In this document: positions 26,953 to 35,286 of the stretch, piece by piece | How positions within the stretch are numbered: the stretch's first letter is position 1 | How the letters are laid out: each line of letters starts with the position of its first letter | Source of the DNA: Archaeoglobus sp. JdFR-24 | Lineage (GTDB): Archaea > Halobacteriota > Archaeoglobi > Archaeoglobales > Archaeoglobaceae | NCBI GenBank assembly: GCA_002011215.1 | Contig: MTML01000042.1 | Span: 88,355 to 152,354, forward strand | Reading direction: 5' to 3' | DNA: 64,000 nt | The notes under the pieces: model-generated | Told to the model about the DNA's origin: nothing | Databases searched by the model: none | The model's input: only the letters and a program-made list of their open reading frames with translations | Made by a program: the position numbers and the translations under genes

Positions 26953-27969
26953 TTGAAATTTAAAATTAATAAAAATATTATTCGTAACTCTCGGAAATTG
27001 AATTTGAACAGGATAATTGTGTTAATGGTAATTCTCGCATCCATTACATTCAATATGGGAACTGTAGCGGCTTCAGAGTCCGATACTATGGGATTGAGTC
27101 CACCAGTATTCTTTATACTGTTTCTTGGAATAAGCACAATTATTGGAATTGTTGCAGTACTTGCTGGGGTTGGTGGAGGTGTCATATTCACACCGCTGAT
27201 GATGGGTTTTACGCCAATCGATGGGCTGATAATTCGGGGAACTGGTCTTTTTGTGGCTATGACAGGAGCCCTTGTAGCAGCCAGACCGTTCCTCAGAAGA
27301 GGGCTTGCAAACATCCGACTGCTCTATTTTGCAGCAGTTCCCTATGCCACTTCAGCAGTCATTGGAGCATTACTTGCGGTGTACATCAAGGAGACGATGG
27401 GTGTAACTGGTGAAGCCCTCATCAGATTAGCGCTGGGCATTATCGTGATTCTTATTTCTCTGCTTTTCATCTTTGCAGGTAATAGAATTGAATATCCGGA
27501 AGTTAAAAAGGTAGATAAGTTCACTGAGCGAGTAGGGCTTGCGATGGCATACTGGGAGGAATCAGTTGGTAGGGTCGTTAGTTACCAGGTTACCAGATCA
27601 TGGGTCGGACTGATATTGTTCTCGGGTGTTGGGCTGATATCAGGACTCTTTGGACTGGGTGCAGGGTGGGCAATGGTTCCAGTACTCAATCTCGTAATGA
27701 TGGCTCCGCTTAAGGTTGCGGCTGCAAGCAGTAAAGTTCTGATAGGTATCGGAGATACTGCTGCGATATGGCCATATATCATGCAGGGTACTATATTTCC
27801 GCTCTTTGCCGTTCCATGTATGATCGGTCTGGTTGTAGGCACAATTATTGGCGCGAAAATAATGCTTAAAGTAAAGGCTGGCTTCGTAAGATACCTTATA
27901 ATCGGTATAATGTTCATATCAGGTGCGAGGCTTATAATGCAGTCCTTAGGTATGTTGGGGTATATTTAG
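26953..27969 (+). CDS. TauE/SafE-family permease, paralogue 2
   Basis: 338 residues from a TTG start set by GGGGGGTGG five bases upstream. The first 35 residues hold a Lys/Arg-rich start and a hydrophobic segment (IIVLMVILASITFNMGTVAAS), a likely signal anchor. The two TauE half-repeats are IVAVLAGVGGGVIFTPLMMG near residue 71 and SGLFGLGAGWAMVPVLNLVM near 230, about eight or nine segments in all. Shorter than paralogue 1 and without its soluble tail. It is followed 11 bases later by the small membrane protein at 27981, a probable accessory subunit. Confidence 0.85.
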   Translation: MKFKINKNIIRNSRKLNLNRIIVLMVILASITFNMGTVAASESDTMGLSPPVFFILFLGISTIIGIVAVLAGVGGGVIFTPLMMGFTPIDGLIIRGTGLFVAMTGALVAARPFLRRGLANIRLLYFAAVPYATSAVIGALLAVYIKETMGVTGEALIRLALGIIVILISLLFIFAGNRIEYPEVKKVDKFTERVGLAMAYWEESVGRVVSYQVTRSWVGLILFSGVGLISGLFGLGAGWAMVPVLNLVMMAPLKVAAASSKVLIGIGDTAAIWPYIMQGTIFPLFAVPCMIGLVVGTIIGAKIMLKVKAGFVRYLIIGIMFISGARLIMQSLGMLGYI

Positions 27970-27980
27970 AGGTGATAAAT

Positions 27981-28406
27981 ATGGTAGAAAAACCTCCAAA
28001 ACCTCCCCTTTCCGGGATTGTTTACGGAGAGATTGCTTACTGGATAGTGCTAACAGGTATGGTAATATCCATAATCGGAATTGCAATGTATCTTTCAACA
28101 GAAAGCAACTACATTGACTCTTCATGTCTTTTATCTGGTCTCTGGAATGGAGCAGATTCCGGTACGATATGGAAAGAATGTGCAGGGGGATATGAGGAAG
28201 GAAACTGGTACCTTAAAAGGCTGAGCAGCGGAGATGGTGTTGCGATGCTTGGAATTGCATTAAGTTGCTTAGCGGCAGTGTTTGGCGTCTGGGGTTCAGT
28301 AATATCGATGTTGAAGAGCAGAGAATACATTTTCATAGTACTGGCATTCATAGTTGCAGTCATACTGACAGCAAGCGCTACAGGTCTGATATCTCTTAAA
28401 CACTGA
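27981..28406 (+). CDS. Small membrane protein, probable TauE/SafE partner
   Basis: 141 residues with three clear hydrophobic segments (IAYWIVLTGMVISIIGIAMY, VAMLGIALSCLAAVFGVWGS and IFIVLAFIVAVILTASATGL). An external loop between the first two holds two Cys (SSCLLSGLWNG ... WKECAGGYEEG), perhaps disulfide-linked. A Shine-Dalgarno GAGGTGAT precedes the ATG at 27981, so the GTG at 27972 is rejected. TauE genes are often paired with a DUF1634-type small membrane protein. I do not see a firm match, but position and size fit such a partner. Confidence 0.65.
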   Translation: MVEKPPKPPLSGIVYGEIAYWIVLTGMVISIIGIAMYLSTESNYIDSSCLLSGLWNGADSGTIWKECAGGYEEGNWYLKRLSSGDGVAMLGIALSCLAAVFGVWGSVISMLKSREYIFIVLAFIVAVILTASATGLISLKH

Positions 28407-28475
28407 AAAGAGATGACTTTTATTTTTCACATCTGATTTTATAGTGTTCAGATCAAAATAGGGTTATATTTTTGC

Positions 28476-28976
28476 CTACTTTACATCTCCAAGCCTGATC
28501 CCACCGACATCCTCAGCCCATCCAACACTGTCAACCCATTTGGAAAGTATATCTGCGATTTTGTTAATGCTTCGAGTTTTAACATAGCGAATGTTAATAA
28601 CTCCAAGTAACTCTCCTTTCTTTATCGTTCCATCAAAAACTGGAAGAAATATTGCCTGTGTAATTTTCTTACTCTCCTCAACCTTTTTCAACCCTTCGGG
28701 ACTGTAAATGTCCAGTAATATGCCTAAAGCGTGTCTCATAATAGGTAGAGGGGAAACGACAGTATTTTCAGGTATATCTACGGGTTCGATATCTACAACT
28801 GTCACCTTACTTGCTTCAACCTTTTTATCCTCATTTGCAACAATTATTCTCCACTCAGCAAAGGGGCTGAGCTGGTAACCATATGGTTCGATATCTATTT
28901 CCTTAGATTCAATCTTGCCTTTGATTCTGTCTCTCCAGTAAACAACCTCAACTTTTTGAGATTCCATGTTATACAT
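28476..28976 (-). CDS. Single-domain DUF22-like protein (divergent copy)
   Basis: 166 residues. N-terminal VEVVYWRDRIKGKIESKEID, then IEPYGYQLSPFAEWRIIVAN, PIMRHALGILLDIYSPEG near residue 82 and AIFLPVFDGTIKKGELLG near 107, the same core as in the other two genes. The C-terminal tail (SKWVDSVGWAEDVGGIRLGD) differs from the peptide of the 25952 gene but is also Trp-containing. A TATA-like TATTTAAAAATAAAAG sits about 27 bases upstream of the ATG, so it is leaderless. It faces the small-protein gene at 29080 divergently. Confidence 0.72.
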   Translation of the reverse strand: MYNMESQKVEVVYWRDRIKGKIESKEIDIEPYGYQLSPFAEWRIIVANEDKKVEASKVTVVDIEPVDIPENTVVSPLPIMRHALGILLDIYSPEGLKKVEESKKITQAIFLPVFDGTIKKGELLGVINIRYVKTRSINKIADILSKWVDSVGWAEDVGGIRLGDVK

Positions 28977-29079
28977 TTGTACTTTTATTTTTAAATACTT
29001 TTACCTTAATTTTTAGTTTTAGAAAGCCTTAAATAATACTTTACACTACGTTTTATTACAAGTTAGGGGGGTGGATTAA

Positions 29080-29259
29080 TTGATATTAAATATTAGTGAA
29101 ATTAAGGAATTTTTTAAGAATTTGATTGATTTCGACTCATTAGCCGAAGTTATGGAACCTGTTAATGCGGGTAATGCTTTTGCACCTATTGAAGATCTAC
29201 CACCACCTGCTCTGGAAAAGCTCTATTTGAAAAAACCTGGAGGCGTTCCTGAGCTTTGA
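29080..29259 (+). CDS. 59-residue protein with a TauE-tail-like C-terminus
   Basis: Opens with TTG five bases after the strong AGGGGGGTGG Shine-Dalgarno. It is amphipathic at the N-terminus (NISEIKEFFKNLIDFDSLAE), then Ala/Pro-rich. It ends in LYLKKPGGVPEL, resembling LKKPAGVPEPAK near the end of the TauE/SafE paralogue 1. No family is recognised. Translation is supported by the Shine-Dalgarno and by the full-length open frame. It is one of the small proteins of this locus. Confidence 0.55.
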   Translation: MILNISEIKEFFKNLIDFDSLAEVMEPVNAGNAFAPIEDLPPPALEKLYLKKPGGVPEL

Positions 29260-29460
29260 GTAGCTATAGATCTCTCTCCTTCATTTTTTTTGAAAAATAA
29301 AATTCATGCTTTATCTCTTGCGTATTTAAACGATTTACCATGTAGATTTATGTCGAAAAAAATAAATAGTATTGAAATAAATTAATTTTAAGTAACTTGG
29401 AATAAAAATTAGCGATTTAGTGTAATAAATGTGAAAATTTGGTAAAGGGGGGTGGAGAGG

Positions 29461-29790
29461 ATGAAACAACTAGTTGATGAATTTGAGATCACATATGGCA
29501 ATTCGTCTAATCCTGATACTAATGAAGATGGAGTTTGGATCAATGTATATGTCCCAAAAAGGTGGATAAGCTTTCTAAAAGAATATGCAGAGTGGGTAGG
29601 ATACAAGGATCCCGTTGAGCAGGATAAATACATCAATATTGAACTTCAGGCGAGTGTAAGGGATTTTATTTTTGCCGTTCTTGACATTATGCGCAAGTCG
29701 AATCCCGTGATGAGAGAGTACTTCATCCAGAAATACAAACTCGAAGAAGATGTGAAGTTAACATCTGACAGGATTTACTATCCGGAATAA
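29461..29790 (+). CDS. Hypothetical protein, 109 residues
   Basis: Start ATG seven bases after GGGGGGTG (29446-29453). A GTG at 29452 is inside that motif and is rejected. The sequence is acidic and likely all-alpha/beta: DGVWINVYVPKRWISFLKEY near residue 22, ASVRDFIFAVLDIMRKSNPV near 61, ending SDRIYYPE. The VYVPKRWISFLKEYAEWVGY segment recalls a strand-helix of RHH-like proteins, but no domain is assigned. It shares the G-rich leader with both TauE/SafE genes, suggesting common translational control. Confidence 0.6.
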   Translation: MKQLVDEFEITYGNSSNPDTNEDGVWINVYVPKRWISFLKEYAEWVGYKDPVEQDKYINIELQASVRDFIFAVLDIMRKSNPVMREYFIQKYKLEEDVKLTSDRIYYPE

Positions 29791-29857
29791 AATTTTCCAA
29801 TTTAAGTTTTGAGAAAAGCTTATCTAATTTAACCCATATTAGAACTTAGGTGATTCT

Positions 29858-30052
29858 ATGCCAGGTATAATTCCTCACAGGCACTGTGTAATTTGTGGAA
29901 AGGCAATCGAACCGGATCAGGTTACGTGTAGTGAAAAGTGTCAGAAAACGCTTGAAAAGGAAAAGAAAAAGCAGCGGAACTTCATGTTGCTTATGATGGT
30001 TGCTTTTCTGGCATTGATCATAATACTGTATATTTTCGCCCCTTCAGGGTAA
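29858..30052 (+). CDS. DUF2116-type Zn-ribbon membrane protein
   Basis: 64 residues. An N-terminal four-Cys ribbon HCVICGKAIEPDQVTCSEKC (residues 8-27) is followed by a Lys-rich helix (QKTLEKEKKKQRN) and one transmembrane segment (FMLLMMVAFLALIIILYIFA). This is the archaeal DUF2116 pattern (MYM-like zinc ribbon plus anchor), function unknown. Start ATG; upstream AGAACTTAGGTGATTCT holds an AGGTGAT Shine-Dalgarno. Confidence 0.8.
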   Translation: MPGIIPHRHCVICGKAIEPDQVTCSEKCQKTLEKEKKKQRNFMLLMMVAFLALIIILYIFAPSG

Positions 30053-30138
30053 CATCTACATTTTAACAATAAACATAAAATTTGTTTTTTATTGTTCTGT
30101 GGGTAAAGTTTTTATGTTGTGTGTTTAAGATTTAGTCA

Positions 30139-30681
30139 ATGGCTTTAAAATCTAGAAGGCTATCTGTTGCCATTGATCAAAAAACATATAGTGTACTCGA
30201 AAATATGGTAAAGAAAGAAAATCGATCCATGTCTGATATAGTTCGTAACTCCATTAATATTCTTTCAAAAATTTCGTGCAATGGAAACATCAGATCCTTT
30301 GAAGATGCACTTGTTTATTCTGAACTTCTATCCTGCAGGGAACATGTGATTGTAGATATCGAAATATGGTCAGCTATTCTGGATATTCTTGAAGAAAGTA
30401 AATCCTCGAAGTTTTATGAACTTGTGAAGAATATTGGTTACGAACATGGCATTCAATACAGGGGTAGGGGTTTAAGAACGCTCGAAGAGGTTTTAAAGTT
30501 CATGGAGTATGAAAACTGGTTCAGATTAAAATCGGATTCAAATAAGAACTATACTCTCGTCCTTTCAGCAAAGAGCGAGCATAAGATTCTGGAAGTTTTC
30601 CTCAGAGGAGTATTCGAAGCCATGGGTTTTAGGGCTGAGATTAAAGAATATTATAGAAAACTCATTATTGTTGAAAAGTAG
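30139..30681 (+). CDS. Ribbon-helix-helix regulator with C-terminal effector domain (paralogue B)
   Basis: 180 residues. RHH motif RRLSVAIDQKTYSVLENMVK, then MSDIVRNSINI. The effector domain begins at CREHVIVDIEIWSAILDILE and contains FMEYENWFRLK and NYTLVLSAKSEHKILEVFL. It aligns end to end with paralogue A (23779-24309): the pairs GREHVIVDIELW/CREHVIVDIEIW and YMEHENLFRVK/FMEYENWFRLK are unmistakable. The two paralogues bracket the TauE/DUF22 locus, one at each end. It has its own promoter-like AT-rich upstream region. Confidence 0.78.
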   Translation: MALKSRRLSVAIDQKTYSVLENMVKKENRSMSDIVRNSINILSKISCNGNIRSFEDALVYSELLSCREHVIVDIEIWSAILDILEESKSSKFYELVKNIGYEHGIQYRGRGLRTLEEVLKFMEYENWFRLKSDSNKNYTLVLSAKSEHKILEVFLRGVFEAMGFRAEIKEYYRKLIIVEK

Positions 30682-30802
30682 TTGATCACATCAAAAAAGT
30701 AAAAGTGAAATTAGGATCATCGCACCTACACCTACATCTGTTACAAAAGAAATCAAATTATATGTCATGGGAACAGGCACAGTCATAGGGTTTTTGTCTC
30801 AA

Positions 30803-31069
30803 TCACCATTCTTCAATCTCCAGCTCTCTAACTCTGCTAAAATGCCTAATATTTCTCGTGATAACCCTTTCGTTGTGAGTAAGGGCGATGCTGGCAATAA
30901 GAGCATTAAACTCCCTGATAGGTTCTCCTTTCCTCCTCAACTCAGAAGAAATCTGGCCGTAAATGTTAGATGTAATTACATTGAAGTCAAGCAAATCCAG
31001 TCTGCTAAGCACACTTCTCACCTTTCCACGCAGTAACTTTGATATGAAAAGATTGGGTGGATTGCTGAA
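30803..31069 (-). pseudogene. Truncated VapC-type PIN-domain toxin gene
   Basis: The open frame (89 codons) encodes only the C-terminal two thirds of a PIN domain: NVITSNIYGQISSELRRKG, REFNALIASIALTHNERVIT and RNIRHFSRVRELEIEEW, ending in TGA. The N-terminal strand with the first catalytic Asp is missing, because a TAG stops the frame at 31070-31072. The usual Asp before LIA is Asn, so catalysis would be lost anyway. No VapB partner is seen. It is a remnant of a toxin-antitoxin pair. Confidence 0.65.
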
Positions 31070-31390
31070 CTATCTACTGAGCATTTTCTATTCTAAGGAG
31101 TTTTATAAGGTGAAGAAAGTTTTTATGCCTTTGAAGTCTAAACTGATGAATTTGCTACAGAGATGACAGGAATTCAGGTTTGTCAGAGCCGTTATTGAAG
31201 ACGTATTCAAGCTGGCAAAATCTTCTGATTGTAACGATTGCATCGCTATACAATGAAATCTGTTTATGCAGCTCTGAATGTACTTTTAGTTGGGGGTTAT
31301 CATAGCTTTTGGTTTCAGGAAAAAGGTTTCAGGAAAAAGAAGGATTTACAGAGGTTGGCTGAGTGGCTAAGAGCCTAAAAAGTGAAATTG
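31070..31390. other. Gene-free stretch with repeats and decayed DNA
   Basis: No intact gene. It includes a tandem duplication of GGTTTCAGGAAAAA (31311-31338) and a piece (31350-31373) that looks like the D-arm of a class II tRNA, but no matching 3-prime half was found. This looks like decayed DNA upstream of the VapC remnant. Confidence 0.45.
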
Positions 31391-32137
31391 CTAGCTGTAG
31401 TAATTCACTTTCAGAATTTTGGGGAAAACCTGTTCTCGTGCAATTTTAAGATCCTCAGCAGTATCAATTTCAATCCAGGGTAGGCCTCGAGTAGATTCGT
31501 AGGTCACGGGACTCTCGGAATCGATCATGTGTTGAAAAGCCTCCTCGTAAAAAACTTCCGTCCCTTTATGTTTCATAACCTGTCTTATCGACCTGAAAAG
31601 TTGCTTGAATGAATCATCTGTCACTTTTGCCAGACCTATGTACTCTCCTGAAGCTTCAGCTGGCGGTATCCCTTTACTTATCCAGACGACTCTCCCACCC
31701 ACAATGACAACTTTCATATCTTCTTCGTTCAATCTTTCTCTTAAATCGACAGACAGGATCAACCCCTCTTTTTTACTGATGTGGAGATTCTGGAAAATTC
31801 TTTCATGAAAGAGCACGTCACAATTAATGATATGGAAATCATCTCCGGAAAGCGAATCTTTTGCGAGATAGAGGCTGTAGATGTTATTTGTGGAGTCATA
31901 TTCACTGTTATGGACAAAATCTATGTTAAGGGGGTACTTCCCTTTGAGATATTCTTTAATTTTTTTACTTTTGTATCCGGTAACGATAATGACATCTCTC
32001 ACTCCGTTATTCCTGAGTATTTTCAGGGTGTGGTCTATCAATGCCTTGCCTCCGATCCTGATGAGCGGTTTAGGTCCATCACCCTTGTGAACACCTAATC
32101 TTGAACCAAAACCGGCGGCAAGTATAACGGCTTCCAT
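31391..32137 (-). CDS. Sugar/polyol-phosphate nucleotidyltransferase (possible inositol-1-phosphate cytidylyltransferase)
   Basis: 248 residues of the NTP-transferase fold: GXGXRLG loop in EAVILAAGFGSRLGVHKGDG, PKPLIRIGGKALIDH, and NNIYSLYLAKDSLSGDDFHI with the metal Asp in INCDVLF near residue 115. Such enzymes make CDP- or UDP-activated polyols. It is divergent from a CDP-alcohol phosphatidyltransferase, so CTP:inositol-1-phosphate (or another polyol phosphate) is the best inference. In Archaeoglobus fulgidus the two activities are fused. I place the start at 32137 to match the shared TATA; the ATG at 32146 is an alternative. Confidence 0.72.
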   Translation of the reverse strand: MEAVILAAGFGSRLGVHKGDGPKPLIRIGGKALIDHTLKILRNNGVRDVIIVTGYKSKKIKEYLKGKYPLNIDFVHNSEYDSTNNIYSLYLAKDSLSGDDFHIINCDVLFHERIFQNLHISKKEGLILSVDLRERLNEEDMKVVIVGGRVVWISKGIPPAEASGEYIGLAKVTDDSFKQLFRSIRQVMKHKGTEVFYEEAFQHMIDSESPVTYESTRGLPWIEIDTAEDLKIAREQVFPKILKVNYYS

Positions 32138-32156
32138 GGAAAACATTAAATGTCAG

Positions 32157-32171
32157 TTTATTTAAAATTTA
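32157..32171. promoter_or_regulatory. Shared, symmetric TATA element for the divergent pair
   Basis: TTTATTTAAAATTTA reads as a TATA box in both directions. It lies about 26 bases from the ATG at 32137 and about 25 bases from the TTG at 32189, giving leaderless messages both ways. Confidence 0.5.
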
Positions 32172-32188
32172 CCCGTCGGGAGGTGATT

Positions 32189-32764
32189 TTGATTAAATGG
32201 GATTATTTTTTGACAGAAATGGTCTATCGTAGGTTTTCCAGACCCCTGGCAAAATTTCTGTTAGGGTTTAATATTAATCCCAATCTTGTGACATTTATCG
32301 CAACCTTTCTTGGAATCGGTTCTGGTTTATTGATATATTATGGGAAGATCTATGAAAGTGTGGTGGTAATACTCATATCCCAGATTCTTGACTGCACTGA
32401 CGGAGACCTGGCGAGGCTGAGCAATAGAGTCACAACAAGGGGTGGATTTCTTGATAGAGTTTTTGACAGATTCGTGGATGCAGCAATAATTATAGGTATG
32501 ATCGGTCTGAATCCCAACGAATTCTGGTTCATCGGAACACTTGCTATCGTTGGGTCATTTAGTGTGAGCATTTCGAGAGCAATGGCAGAAGCATACAATA
32601 TAGAATGCAAGGTTGGTATTGGTAGCAGAGATACCAGAATTGCCATAATCATGGCTGGACTGTTACTGAAACAGTATTATGCAGCTCTTGCAGCGATAGC
32701 TGTGATTGGATTCATCACAACGATTCACAGAATTGTGCACAGTTTGAAGAAAATGGACTCATAG
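32189..32764 (+). CDS. CDP-alcohol phosphatidyltransferase (possible DIPP/archaetidyl-polyol-phosphate synthase)
   Basis: 191 residues from a TTG two bases after GGAGGTGAT. It has the full CDP-alcohol phosphotransferase signature spread over DCTDGDLARLSNRV and GGFLDRVFDRFVDA (D-x2-DG-x2-AR-x8-G-x3-D-x3-D, near residues 67-89), and about six hydrophobic segments. It transfers a phosphoalcohol from a CDP donor. With the divergent nucleotidyltransferase it could make di-myo-inositol phosphate (a thermophile solute) or a phospholipid head group. The longer ATG at 32150 would add residues of low likelihood. Its substrate is inferred. Confidence 0.75.
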   Translation: MIKWDYFLTEMVYRRFSRPLAKFLLGFNINPNLVTFIATFLGIGSGLLIYYGKIYESVVVILISQILDCTDGDLARLSNRVTTRGGFLDRVFDRFVDAAIIIGMIGLNPNEFWFIGTLAIVGSFSVSISRAMAEAYNIECKVGIGSRDTRIAIIMAGLLLKQYYAALAAIAVIGFITTIHRIVHSLKKMDS

Positions 32765-32885
32765 TAAATTGTTGTGCTTTAGTGGACAACTATCCCCAAT
32801 ACTATAGATAATGCTTGTGAAAGTGGAATACTGTAAGAAGTCTATAAAAAACGGGTTACTAAAACATTTTATATTCAGCTGCTGA

Positions 32886-35264
32886 ATGGGAAATGTGAAG
32901 TTTAAGGAATCAGTTAAAGCATCAGACTGGGAGCTTAATGGAACTCAAGATAATTTTGATGAAAGACCCGAGGGAGAAAGGAAAGAATACATAAGTCACC
33001 CTCTGATAAAGGAAAAAACTGTAGAAAGAAGAGTTTATCAGATATCTATAGCCGCAACCGCTTTGATGAGAAACACACTTGTAGTACTCCCCACAGGACT
33101 TGGAAAAACAATTGTTGCGCTTTATGTGATCGCCTCAAGACTTCTGAACCTTGATGGCAAAGTGCTTTTTCTGGCACCCACCAAACCTCTTGTTGAGCAG
33201 CATGCTGAATTTTTGAGAAACGTACTGAGAATCGATTCTGAAAGGATCATCACTCTCTCTGGTGAGATCAGCCCGGAAAAAAGAGAAGAGATGTATCGGA
33301 ATGCCCTGATTGTTGTCTCCACACCTCAAGTAATTGAAAATGACATTCTGGCTGGAAGATTCTCTCTGGAAGATGTTGTGCATATTACATTTGATGAAGC
33401 ACATCGAGCGGTTGGAAACTATTCCTATGTTTTTATTGCGAAAAGTTATTTGAGAGAGGCGAAGAACCCCCTCATTCTGGCCATAACTGCCTCACCAGGA
33501 AGTGATATTGAAAGAATTCGTGAAGTGATTGAAAATCTGGGAATAGAGGAAATTGAGATAAGAACGGAATATGATAGTGATGTAAGATCATATGTTCATG
33601 AAAGGGTTGTTGAATGGATTAAAGTTGAGATGCCTTCCGAGCTTGTTGAGGTTAGAGATAAATTTCTTTATGCGCTTGAAATGAGGTTTAATAAGCTTGA
33701 AAAACTTGGTTTGGTTGGAAATGCAAAAATCCGGGACTTCTCAAAAAAAGAACTGCTCTCCCTTCAGGAAGCTTTGCATGCTGAGGCCATGCAGACAAAA
33801 GATCCCTCACTGTTTGAGGGCATCTCTGTAATGGCTGAAATACTCAAGATCTATCACGGGATTGAACTGATAGAGACCCAAGGGCTTGATGCTCTCAGAC
33901 ACTATATGAAAAGACTCGTGGCTGAGGGAAGGTCGAGGGGTGGAAGCAAGGCATCAAGGAATCTGATTTCCGATCCTGTTTTCAGAGAGGCTATGCTCAA
34001 GGCTCTGAAATGTAAAATTGATCATCCAAAACTAACAAAGCTTAAGGAAATAGTTGCAGATGAGCTTAAGAGCGGAGATTCGAGAATCATCGTCTTCACG
34101 ACCTATAGGGATACCGCCGATATGCTCATCAAAGAGCTTTCAGAGATGGAACGTGTGAGAGCTTCGAAGTTCGTGGGACAGGCGAACAGAGTAAATGATA
34201 AAGGTATGAGGCAGAAAGAGCAGTTAGAGATCCTGTCAAAATTCAGAGAAGGTATTTTCAATGTTCTTGTTGCCACCTCTGTCGGGGAAGAGGGGCTTGA
34301 CATTCCCTCAACTGACCTTGTTATTTTTTACGAAGCAGTTCCATCTGAGATAAGGACGATTCAGAGAAGGGGAAGAACCGGAAGAGCAAGAAAAGGAAAG
34401 ATTATCGTTTTAATTACAAAAGGGACAAGAGATGAAGGTTATTACTGGAGCAGCATGAGAAAGGAGAGGATGATGTATGAAAGAATCTACGAGCTCAGGG
34501 ATAAACTCAGGGAGATACACAGGGACCTAACAGATGGAAAGCAGAGCAGTCTCGTGGATTTTATGAGTGAGCAATCAGCCTCCAATTCGCGTGCATCGGG
34601 AATACAGGTATTTGTTGATTCCAGGGAAACAAAAAGTGGTGTTGTTAGAGCTCTTCACGATATGGGTGTAACGATAAAAATGCAGAATCTTGAAGTGGCA
34701 GATTATGTTTTGAGTGACAGGGTTGCAGTCGAAAGAAAGACTGCTGACGATTTTGTTAACAGCCTCACGAAGGGAGAACGAGATCTCTTCTCCCAGCTTC
34801 TGAACCTGAAAAAGAGCTATTCAAAACCATTGCTTATCCTGGAGGGAGATCTTTACAGCAGAATGATTCATCCGAACGCCATCAGAGGTGCTCTTGCCAC
34901 AATCGTGGTTGATCTTGGTATTCCTGCCATCCAAACGAAATCTGCGACTGAAACGGCCGAACTTCTCGTTGCTATAGCGAGAAGAGAACAGCAATTGAGG
35001 TCAAGGGAAGTGGTGTTGCATGCGGGTAAAACTAAAAAGACTCTGAAAGAGCAGCAGGAGTATATAGTTTCAGCCATCTCTAATATTGGCCCTGTTATCG
35101 CAAAGAACCTCTTGAATCACTTTCAGACAATAGAAAGAATAGTGAACGCAACCGAGGAAGAACTCATCGAAGTGCCTAAAGTCGGTAAAAAGACTGCAGA
35201 AAAGATAAAAAGAGTCCTCACCACCCCATACAGTGAGGCTGACAGGGAAACAAATCAAGATTAA
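32886..35264 (+). CDS. hef: Hef-type helicase/ERCC4 nuclease (FANCM homologue)
   Basis: 792 residues. An SF2 helicase core (PTGLGKT near residue 69, FDEAHRAVGNYS near 168, RRGRTGRARKGK near 496) is followed by an ERCC4/XPF nuclease domain (VFVDSRETKSGVVRAL near 577, VERKTADDF near 616) and tandem HhH (SNIGPVIAKNLLNHF near 733). Archaeal Hef processes stalled replication forks and branched DNA. Catalytic motifs appear complete. A TATA-like ACATTTTATATTCA lies upstream; ATG 32886 or GTG 32895 could be the start. Confidence 0.93.
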   Translation: MGNVKFKESVKASDWELNGTQDNFDERPEGERKEYISHPLIKEKTVERRVYQISIAATALMRNTLVVLPTGLGKTIVALYVIASRLLNLDGKVLFLAPTKPLVEQHAEFLRNVLRIDSERIITLSGEISPEKREEMYRNALIVVSTPQVIENDILAGRFSLEDVVHITFDEAHRAVGNYSYVFIAKSYLREAKNPLILAITASPGSDIERIREVIENLGIEEIEIRTEYDSDVRSYVHERVVEWIKVEMPSELVEVRDKFLYALEMRFNKLEKLGLVGNAKIRDFSKKELLSLQEALHAEAMQTKDPSLFEGISVMAEILKIYHGIELIETQGLDALRHYMKRLVAEGRSRGGSKASRNLISDPVFREAMLKALKCKIDHPKLTKLKEIVADELKSGDSRIIVFTTYRDTADMLIKELSEMERVRASKFVGQANRVNDKGMRQKEQLEILSKFREGIFNVLVATSVGEEGLDIPSTDLVIFYEAVPSEIRTIQRRGRTGRARKGKIIVLITKGTRDEGYYWSSMRKERMMYERIYELRDKLREIHRDLTDGKQSSLVDFMSEQSASNSRASGIQVFVDSRETKSGVVRALHDMGVTIKMQNLEVADYVLSDRVAVERKTADDFVNSLTKGERDLFSQLLNLKKSYSKPLLILEGDLYSRMIHPNAIRGALATIVVDLGIPAIQTKSATETAELLVAIARREQQLRSREVVLHAGKTKKTLKEQQEYIVSAISNIGPVIAKNLLNHFQTIERIVNATEEELIEVPKVGKKTAEKIKRVLTTPYSEADRETNQD

Positions 35265-35286
35265 TATATTGTGTAGATATGAATTT

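Noticed and set aside
30767..31036. An 89-codon plus-strand frame over the VapC remnant
   Set aside because: The minus-strand frame shows PIN-domain motifs; the plus-strand frame has no family features.
31350..31373. Resemblance to a class II tRNA 5-prime half (GAGGTTGGCTGAGTGGCTAA)
   Set aside because: No anticodon arm or matching 3-prime half follows, so it is not an intact tRNA and could be chance.
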